Below, piece after piece: positions 55,319-64,000 of a stretch of DNA of 64,000 nt (the first letter of the stretch is position 1; every line of letters starts with the position of its first letter). The notes under the pieces were generated by a model that was not told where the DNA came from, did not search any database, and saw nothing but the letters and a program-made list of their open reading frames with translations. A program made the position numbers and the translations under genes. The stretch is taken from assembly GCF_013368755.1 (NCBI RefSeq), contig NC_049561.1, forward strand, positions 6,634,001-6,698,000. Direction: 5' to 3'. The DNA comes from Talaromyces rugulosus (lineage: Eukaryota > Ascomycota > Eurotiomycetes > Eurotiales > Trichocomaceae).

Positions 55319-58300
55319 ATGTCGCTCCCACAAAGACCAGTCAACGCGCCGTCGTCGCGGCGCGAAGAAACTCAGCCAGGATTCAGGGAATCATCGAGAC
55401 GACGCCGCCGTGACATCGAATCCGGCACGTACACTGATGTACCGCAATCACCCTACTCTCCTACGTCTCCCAGGAGACACTCACAGCAACATCGGCGTCA
55501 TGTCTCTCACTCATCTGCCCGCGGTGCAGCACCAGCAGCTCCTCCGCCGGAGCCTCCTCTCGGACTGGGCAGGAAACGATCGCTCGTGCGCCCAGAACGA
55601 CGTCCGTTAGATCCCGATCATCCGAACTATCATTACCAGCAGCATGCACAGAACCTTAATATGGCTACGTATCCCTCCACAACAGGCCACGATCCCATTC
55701 TGGATACCCATGCCGAGGCGGACACCGGAAGCACCGACAGCTCCCTCAAAACAGCCAACAAAGGTAGTCTGTACGGGGCCAAGGGCAATCTCAACGAGCC
55801 GATGGAACGAGTCGAAAGAGCGCCTAGTTCCCGCGACAAAAGAAAAATCCATCGAAAAAGCTCCAAGAAACGGGCAGTATCACAAGAGAAGCGACAACAA
55901 AAAGCCCGAGAGCAAGCACGTCCTCCAAGCTTGTGGTACGCTTACTGTGCCTCGGTCACTTTCTGGGCTCCTGACTTTATTCTGAAATGTTTCGGGATGC
56001 CTCAGAAAGATCAGCGTCGTGCCTGGCGCGAAAAAATGGGCTTGATCAGTGTCATTTTGCTAATCTGTACTTTCGTCGGCTTCCTGACCTTCGGTTTCAC
56101 CGCGGTCGTTTGTGGCTCTACCTCTGTCCGTTTGCAAGTCAACAAGGTCGACAGCGGCTACATGATCTTCCATGGTGAAGCTTATGACCTTTCCCAATCC
56201 GAGCATCCACCTGCTTTCGGTATTACCGGGGGGGCCAACGTTTTGTACGACCTTGGTCATAAATACGGTGGCCAGGATGGCAGTTTCCTCTTTCAAAAAG
56301 TCAACGGTGCTTGCAAGGACGTCATCACCTTGGCCGATGGCTCTGATGTACCAACCAACAGCGACGGCGATCTTGCCTGGTATTTCCCCTGCCAGCCGTT
56401 CAACCAGGATGGTTCGACCGCTCCCAACAAGACCATTCCAAACTATTTTGGGTATTCTTGCCATCTTTCAGGCGACGCGCGGGATGCCTTTTACGGCCTG
56501 AAATCTTCCGGCGATGTTTTTTTCACTTGGGGAGACCTGAAGAACAAGAGCCGTGACCTCATCGTGTACTCCGGAAACGTACTTGACCTGAGCTTGATCG
56601 ATTGGTTCAACAGCACACAGGTCACATACCCATCCCTCTTCGACCAAATACGAAACAACTCTGACATTTATGGTACTGATGTCACGTATGCATTTCAATC
56701 TTCGGAGGACAAGCGAATTGCAAAGTGCCTCTCTCAAGTTATTAAAGTTGGCTCCATTGATACCAAAACCATTGGTTGCATTGCTTCTCAGGTGGTGCTC
56801 TACGTGTCGCTTGTCTTCATTTTGTCTATTGTTGCCGCCAAATTCTTCATGGCCGTGATGTTCCACTGGTTTATCTCAAGGAAATTTGCCCCGGAGCGCA
56901 CGTCAATGACATCGGATCGCAAAGCTCGTGCTCAACAGATTGAAGACTGGACTGATGATATTTATCGTCCCGCTCCACGCCTTGCGGAAGCGCCGGTTCC
57001 TGATCGCGAGCGTTTGAACAAACGTGCTAGCTTTTTGCCTACAACTTCTCGTTTCTCCAGCCCATATGCAGTTGCAAGTGGTACTGGCGGTAGGACTAGA
57101 GCCCAGCCAACTACAATGGCTAGCCAAAACTCTACTTCTCGTCTTGTGCCCACGACAACTTCAGGTTCCATGTACAGACTCGGCCAGAATAGTAGCAACG
57201 GTACGTTGAGTGCCGACGCCATATCCCGCCACAACGACTCAGGCAGCAAAACTAGCTTGATGATCTCCCAATCCGATCAAAGACATTCTACTCTTATGGG
57301 CTCCAACGAAGGTCCCGCCGGATTTATCCATGAAGCTGTTGTACCCCAGCCGCCACCAGAATGGCAGCCCTTTGGCTTCCCCTTGGCTCATACAATGTGC
57401 TTGGTCACGTGTTATTCGGAAGGTGAAGAAGGTATTCGCACGACTCTTGATTCGGTTGCTACGACCGACTATCCCAACAGTCACAAAACGATCATTGTGA
57501 TTTGTGACGGTATGATCAAGGGTAAAGGTGAAGAGTTCGCTACTCCGGAAATCGTCGTCGGCATGATGCATGACTTTGTGGTACCCCCAGAGGAAGTCCA
57601 ACCCTATTCATATGTGGCTGTTGCCAGTGGTTCTAAACGACACAACATGGCCAAGATTTATGCCGGTTTCTACGACTACGGACAAACGTCTATCGTTCCT
57701 ACGGAGAAACAACAGCGTGTACCGATGATGGTCATTGTCAAGTGCGGCACTCCCGCAGAGGCCAAGCAGTCCAAGCCTGGAAACCGTGGTAAACGAGACA
57801 GCCAAATCATTCTCATGTCATTCTTGCAAAAGGTCATGTTTGACGAACGTATGACGGAACTGGAATATGACATGTTCAACGGGCTATGGAATGTCACGGG
57901 CATTTCACCAGATTACTACGAAATCATACTAATGGTCGACGCTGATACCAAGGTTTTCCCCGATAGTTTAACCCATATGGTTTCCGCTATGGTCAAGGAC
58001 CCTGAAATCATGGGTTTGTGCGGTGAAACAAAGATTGCCAACAAAACCGACAGTTGGGTGACCATGATCCAGGTTTTCGAATACTACATCTCTCACCACC
58101 AGGCTAAAGCGTTTGAGTCTGTGTTCGGTGGTGTCACCTGTCTTCCTGGTTGTTTCTCCATGTACCGTATCAAGGCTCCAAAGGGTGGACAGAACTATTG
58201 GGTGCCTATTCTCGCGAACCCGGATATTGTGGAACACTATTCTGAGAATGTTGTCGATACTCTGCATAAGAAGAACTTGCTCCTCCTTGGTGAAGATCGT

Positions 58301-59048
58301 TACCTGACGACGCTGATGTTGAGAACGTTCCCCAAACGAAAGCAAGTTTTTGTTCCCCAGGCAGTGTGCAAGACGACTGTGCCGGACGAATTCAAGGTTC
58401 TCCTGTCCCAGCGTCGTCGTTGGATCAACAGTACAGTCCACAATCTTTTTGAACTGGTGCTGGTGCGTGACCTGTGCGGTACATTCTGCTTCAGTATGCA
58501 GTTTGTTGTCTTTGTTGAATTGATTGGAACCCTGGTTCTCCCCGCTGCAATTTCGTTTACCTTTTATGTTGTCATTGTGTCGATTGTTAAAAGGCCGGTG
58601 CAAGTCATCCCTCTGGTCCTTCTTGCACTCATCCTGGGTCTTCCGGGTGTCCTCATCGTCATCACGGCGAATCGGTTCGTTTATGTACTCTGGATGTTGA
58701 TCTACTTGATCTCCCTCCCTGTATGGAATTTTGTCCTCCCAGTATACGCATACTGGAAGTTTGATGACTTTAGCTGGGGTGACACACGAAAGACCGCTGG
58801 TGACACGGGCAAAGGAGGCCATGGCGACGAAGAAGGCGAGTTTGACAGTAGTCAGATTACTATGAAGCGCTGGCGCGATTTTGAGAAGGGTACGTTTTCG
58901 TAAAAACTTAATTACCAAATCAAATGTTAACAACAAAACTTTAGAACGACGGATCAAGATCAACTCTGTGCAATCACCACAAAACCCACTGGCTCCTTCG
59001 GGAGGTTACACCTACCCCGGTGGCTACGATACGTACTCGGACTATTAG
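55319..59048 (+). CDS. chsF: Chitin synthase, class IV (Chs3 type)
   Basis: Exons 55319-58889 and 58945-59048 give 1224 residues. A basic disordered N-terminus (about 1-200) precedes two membrane segments near 235-265 and 490-520, which flank an extracytoplasmic loop with N-glycosylation sites. The catalytic domain includes [33 protein letters not shown] and the signature [19 protein letters not shown] near residue 1030, then a final cluster of membrane helices. The [10 protein letters not shown] end is in a short last exon. The domain order (no myosin motor, no cytochrome b5 motor fusion) and length fit class IV, the Saccharomyces Chs3 group; chsF is the A. fumigatus name, chsD/E in A. nidulans usage. 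It polymerises UDP-GlcNAc into chitin at the plasma membrane and normally needs the Sel1-repeat activator encoded 4.5 kb upstream. Confidence 0.93.
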
Positions 59049-62047
59049 AGAAAAATAGTTTGTCACGTTGTGTTCATATAATGGATTGGTTTGTTGTTTT
59101 GGTATCCTAATAAATATATATACTAGCAATTGTGCAGCAAACGATTTGGCATATTTTGTTTCTTTTTGGACATTTTTTTCGACGTGTTCCTAGCTAGCTT
59201 TTGGGAAACATGTACCATGGATGGAGTTTTTTTTCCTTCTTGTTTTTGATTTCGTTATCTGTGTGTACATTGATTGATTGCTATAATGTTCAATTAATAT
59301 TTGAGCCAAATTCATTGATGACCTGATATTACCTTGAGTACCTAAGATGGCGGTTTTTTAATCGCTAACCTCTATCGGATCTAATTCCGTAGTGTCGTCT
59401 TGGGTATGATTCAAGCTGGCAACGTCCACGGGTCGAGGTATTATTGAGAGTATCCACCTGTCAATACCAATAAAAGTCGCATGAATTTGATGATGAGAGA
59501 TCACATTCTAGTAATGTCACTTGGTCCTATCACCTCTTGTCACAGGCAATGTTTTAGTGGTTAACTAACATGACATGACTCGGTACAGTCTGACAAATAG
59601 GTAGACACGAGTAGTTCAAAGGGATGGAGAAAGAGTTGCCGTAACCTGTCACATTTTGTGATTCTTGAATATTCACTCCGCCCTGCACGGTTTGTTGCGC
59701 GCGTGCAGGGGTCTGGCCTTAGTTCCCCCGAATCATTGTATAGGGATGCAGGTGGCTTCGGAACCGGCTAGACTCGAGGGGCAGAGTGTGTTCTTTTTAA
59801 GGATTAGTACCGGCGAGATTTGTGTAATTTTTTTTTTTTTGATTCATTGGTAAGAAAACAGTATAATTGCTTGTTTAGCGCTTAGTTTCTTAGTTGTTCA
59901 TGATTTGTTGCGTATATGATAGATAGTAGTTCATGCCTTCTTTTCCCTCTTTTCACCCGGGTCCGGGTTGGCTAGCCTTGCTGCAGGCATCCATTTTAGC
60001 ATGTCCATGTCCGTCTATTTCCAATTTAAGCTGGCCAGCGAGCAATAGGGCGCTCCATGTGGCGTGCGCTGGCCGATTCCGCCTTGATTTGATATTCGTC
60101 TAATACGTACCTGTATATGATTGATTCTTGGTGTTTGTCGCGTTCATGAGAGGAGGAGTGGGGCGGTTTAGTCATCGGCTCCTTCCCCGTCCGGAGTCGA
60201 GTCAAATCAGGCGAGATTCGTCATTATCATCAGATTCATTCATCTTCAGCTTGACTTCATCCTCTTTACGTGCAACGATGACACATGGTGGCCACAGCAG
60301 CAAATAGCCCATCCTGCACACCGCCCTTCTGCTTCTCGATTTGACTGTCTGCATCCATTCAACGACGTCGGCGCACGGCGGGCGCCGCGACTAACTACTT
60401 AAGTCAGTGCTAATCACTGACGAAAGATCCTCGTGACAAAAGCCAAATCAGCGTAGCTGCAGCATTGTTACCTGTCAGCTAAGCTGGCCTCGTAGCCTTG
60501 AACGCACTGCGCTACTGATTCCTTCTTCTGGCCACTTTTGAGGCCACTCGCATATGCGTGGCGGATCGGTGGATATCTCAACACCCCCTCTCAAACGTCA
60601 AAACGTAAGTAGCCTCTTCTTCTGGACTGGGGCCGATTACTCTTTTGCTCGCTGTGCATCAGTCTAATTACGGTCTAGCTGGTTAACATGATTCAAGCAG
60701 ATTTGTGTGTGTGCTGCCATCTGTTTCTGGAAAGTTTCAGCCTTTCCCCGCCGACTTAGCCCGGGTCACTTCATCCTTATAATAATAGCCGCGTTTTCTT
60801 TTCTCGTCGCTTGTCTCACCCGACATATGCTATATATGGTCCACGAAGCCCCTGTGCAACGCCTGTCATCTGCCAACTCTTTGACCCTTTTGTCTGGCGT
60901 GCATCCGTGCTGCGCCGGCTGCTTGTCACCTCGGTTACCCCCGCTATCTGCTTCTCAAGTGACTTGAGAGTTATCTTAATAGTAAGTTGCGCCTTTTTTG
61001 CTTTTCTTGATTGTCACGCAACGCATATGCCAGTTACCGCTGCAACTACCCGCTCAATTTCAAATATAATTTCGTGTGTTTCCCTCCGCGCCTCGAGGGC
61101 CTTTACTTCTCCCCTCTTTTTGTGACCTTTGTCGGTCTTGTTTACACTGTCGTGCCACCACGATGTTCGTCTGATGTCATTGCGCTCACTGTCGAGGACA
61201 TTGGACGATCTGTGGTCGATGAGGCTTGGCTGGTTCTGAAAATATCTCGAATCTCTAGCCTTTCCCTTTCTCGGCAAGATCATTACTTTCAATGCTCCCT
61301 GCAGTCAGTTTTGAAATCTCCGTCGCCATACTGTCTTGCTTGGCCCAATCATATTATTATTATTTTACGCAATACATATTCTGTCCTTCGTTTGATTGAT
61401 CGCAATTGGCTACTTTCATTGATTTCTGCTCAGCCTTGCCCGGTTTTCCTTGCTTATTAACGTCGCAATTGAAGCTGACTCTCATTAACCAGTTGGATTT
61501 GTTATCACTGTTATATTGAAAGTTGCATGCTATCCGCTCGACATAAGTTTCAATCGCTCCTGTCGACCTTGAACCCTTGATTTTTGGAATCTCCAAACCG
61601 GGGATTTGCTTGTACGACCATACGCGCATTTGGAGCTTTCCTGGTACCAGTGATTTTTCGATATAGCTCGGTAGCAGCCTTTGGAAGGCTTCGTGTTACG
61701 CAATTTTCAACTCTACGCTTAACAGGCCCCTGAAGTCACAAGCGTTTCATCTATTCGCCACGACTCGCTTTTGTGGCGTATCCAAACAAATCACGGAGAA
61801 ACATTGCTGTGGCAGATATATCCGTACATCGCCACAAATACCGCATAATATACGAGTCTACTTGCATGGGGTCATTCCTCTTAGCGCTCGTTGCGCTATC
61901 GGTATATAGCTGAGTCTTGCATGGAATTTCTATACGCAATGGATCACCACCTACACGCACGAAGCGAATATTTGGTGACTAGGAGGAAGGTCAACTGAAA
62001 AGAATCCTCTTACATATCGTCAAGACGGTACATAACATACTTCCACT
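59049..62047. other. 3-kb intergenic region and long leader of WD40 gene
   Basis: No convincing gene. T-rich 3' flank to about 59300 is followed by mixed sequence. From about 60500 there are CT-rich stretches and two good donor-like sites (GTAAGT at about 60605 and 60983) that suggest a leader with introns. Short frames here, such as 61011-61460, look like noise or uORFs. Confidence 0.45.
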
Positions 62048-64000
62048 ATGGAAGAATCATTGGGCGCCGGTTTCGACCGCATTCGGGCGACAGTTATGCC
62101 GCCTTCCAATTTTGAATCTTCGTTTATCGTCTCACCTGCAATCACCCAGACGATAGATGACCTGGAGGGTCCTACGTACATGCGACTGAGAAGTACGGAT
62201 AATTTAAACAGCTCTGGCCGCTTCCTTCTAAATGAGGAGGCACATGCTGCTGGCGAAGGTCCTCGTCTTTCTATTTCCAATGGACCTGATGAAATTGATT
62301 TGGAAATGGCACACCGCTCAGGCGACCGCTCTCATTCAACAGACTCTGTAATAGCAGAGCGGATGCCGGGTCTTGCATCGTTGATACGGCAAATCAACAA
62401 TCCGTCGATAACGGAGGGGGATAGTGAGAATGGCAGATTGGTTGAGAACTGCGACTCCCTCAAAAGTGACTGCCTGTCTCCGGTGATCGATTCCGAGGAT
62501 GATAGTAACGACCCAGAAGACATGAGCAAATTTTATAGTGGACCGTATTCTCGTATTGGAAATATCGACGACGACTATTATGATGACGATGACATGAGCC
62601 TGGAAGACTTTGACGACGATGGTGATTTTGAAAGATCATTTGGAGGCGGTTTGGCATATCTTGGTAGTCGAGGCATCGTCGAGCCTGAGGAGAATACCAT
62701 TGACGCACACTTTGCCGCCCCACCGAGTAAGTGATAAGGAAAACTTGTTTTTGATTTAGTGAATACTAACATTCTTTACGCAGCTTACGAACGAAACCTC
62801 ACTATAGAGCAATTCATTAGACTTTGGCGGATTCAATCAACGACGACCAGCTCCAACGCATTTCGCTTGCCTCAGCCGTCAATCGAAGCAGCCCGTGTTT
62901 CTTTGTGGGATAGACCGGAGAGAACAATCCGCCCCCAGAGACTGGGTGCTGAATTTTATGATATCCAACAAATTCCGTGGAGGGAAAAGCTTTGTGTGCG
63001 CCGTGAAGATGCGCGCGCTCTTCGTGATGCGTGGTACACACCGTATTGGAACCTTGATTATCCAAAGGACGGCGTATGTTTCCCTTTGAATTAAGTCGAA
63101 AGATGATTACTCACTAAAAACAAACAGTTCCAACAAAGGCTACCCGCACACGAATTTTACTTCCGAGAAAAGGCCATGTACTCAAATTTAAGGGCAACTA
63201 TCGAGCACTTTCAACTTCGAAATCTCGTGTCTGTAACGTCATCAAATACAGTACATTTTGCGCATGAGTCGAGATTGGTGTCGTGGGCTCCGGCATATGA
63301 CCATGTTACGTGTCCCATTGACCTTTCGCAGCCAGCACCGGAAATCGGCTTTCAAGGACCAGTGAAGATCTCGACTATACGATCCAAATACGGACTTGCC
63401 GTTGCCGGAGGCTTCAATGGCGAATATGGGATACATGCTGAAGGAAGCCAGACAGGAAACACGTACGGACATGTCACAAAGAATTTCAATGGCATTACGA
63501 ATCATATCGATATCATCCAGAGCCGTACAAGCAACTCTCCCATGATTGTCTTTGCTTCAAACGACCAGCATATACGAATTCTCGACTGTGCAAGAAATGA
63601 ATTTATATCTGATCATGAACTTTCCAAGGCCGTGAACTGCACAGAGACATCTGCCGACGGCCGACTTCGCGTCGTCATTGGCGACTCACCCGAGGCTTGT
63701 GTGCTCGAAGCAGATAGCGGAAGACCAGTACAGCGACTCCCTGGACATCGCGACTTTGGGTTTGCCTGTGCCTGGTCTCCCGATATGCTGCACATTGCCA
63801 CGAGCAACCAGGACAAAACCGTCAACATCTGGGATGTGCGCATGTGGCGGATCCTCCAGAGCATCGATTCAGATCGCGCCGGTTACCGCTCTCTCCGATT
63901 TTCCCCAGTGGGTGGGGGTCCGCGCACGCTACTCATGTGCGAACCTGCAGATCGCATCTCGATTGTCAACGCACAAACATACGAATCCAGGCAGGTGCAT
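62048..64000 (+). CDS. WD40 repeat protein, truncated by right edge
   Basis: Exons 62048-62726, 62784-63073 and 63128 onward (open to the window end) give 614 visible residues. The N-terminal 220 residues are acidic and disordered (DDDYYDDDDMSLEDFDDDGD). A conserved segment follows (NLTIEQFIRLWRIQ, WREKLCVRREDARALRDAWY), then WD40 blades (IVFASNDQHIRILDC, FGFACAWSPDMLHIATSNQD, KTVNIWDVRMWRIL). The layout is like the uncharacterised WD protein C2A9.03 of fission yeast and its fungal orthologues, from memory. Function is not established. The long, possibly spliced leader is unusual among genes here. Confidence 0.82.

Noticed and set aside
57968..58963. 331-residue minus-strand frame in the chitin synthase gene
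   Set aside because: Antisense shadow of the conserved catalytic domain; no recognisable protein features.
61011..61460. 149-residue plus-strand frame upstream of the WD40 gene
   Set aside because: No ATG at its start and no protein family features; treated as leader sequence.
1..64000. Search for tRNA, rRNA, CRISPR and intact transposon sequences
   Set aside because: No T-loop-like tRNA patterns, repeat-spacer arrays, reverse transcriptase or transposase frames were seen by eye.

Overview
The window is nuclear DNA of a filamentous ascomycete, most likely a member of the Eurotiales (Aspergillus/Penicillium/Talaromyces type). The reasons are short introns of about 42-120 bp with GT-AG (twice GC-AG) ends and CTAAC/CTGAC branch sites, pyrimidine-rich promoters and leaders, and orthologues of beta-tubulin, SIN3, PP2A-B55, class IV chitin synthase, BtgE/Scw11 and GH72 Gel proteins. 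Species cannot be fixed from sequence reading alone. I saw no tRNA, rRNA or intact transposon. All gene models were assembled by hand from splice signals and frame continuity.

Region 1 (1-12.3 kb) looks like the edge of a secondary-metabolite cluster. It holds a UstYa/DUF3328 oxidase-like gene cut by the left edge, a tiny secreted peptide with a dibasic site followed by a Tyr-containing tail (possible RiPP precursor), a monocarboxylate-type MFS transporter, a 2-oxoglutarate/Fe(II) dioxygenase divergent from it, a full-length ABCC transporter, and a hypothetical gene broken by two compensating frame breaks.

Region 2 (12.8-30 kb) is mostly core housekeeping: a divergent beta-tubulin, the PP2A B55 subunit (CDC55), the SIN3 co-repressor and acetyl-CoA hydrolase ACH1. 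A single-exon caspase-like (clan CD) protein sits on the opposite strand between SIN3 and ACH1, next to an AT-rich island.

Region 3 (30.5-40.5 kb) is more accessory: a bZIP factor with a start-overlapping uORF, a Crinkler/CR-type P-loop NTPase, an Mx-like dynamin GTPase and a small conserved protein, separated by long AT-rich spacers. With the caspase-like gene this resembles a loose set of self/non-self or cell-death type genes.

Region 4 (42-59 kb) is a cell-wall neighbourhood: a GH17 BtgE/Scw11-like glucanase, a GPI-anchored GH72 glucanosyltransferase, the Sel1-repeat chitin synthase activator (Chs4/Skt5) and, after a GNAT acetyltransferase, the class IV chitin synthase (Chs3 type) that such an activator serves. 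Region 5 (59-64 kb) is a 3-kb leader/intergenic region and the 5' two thirds of a WD40 protein that runs off the right edge.
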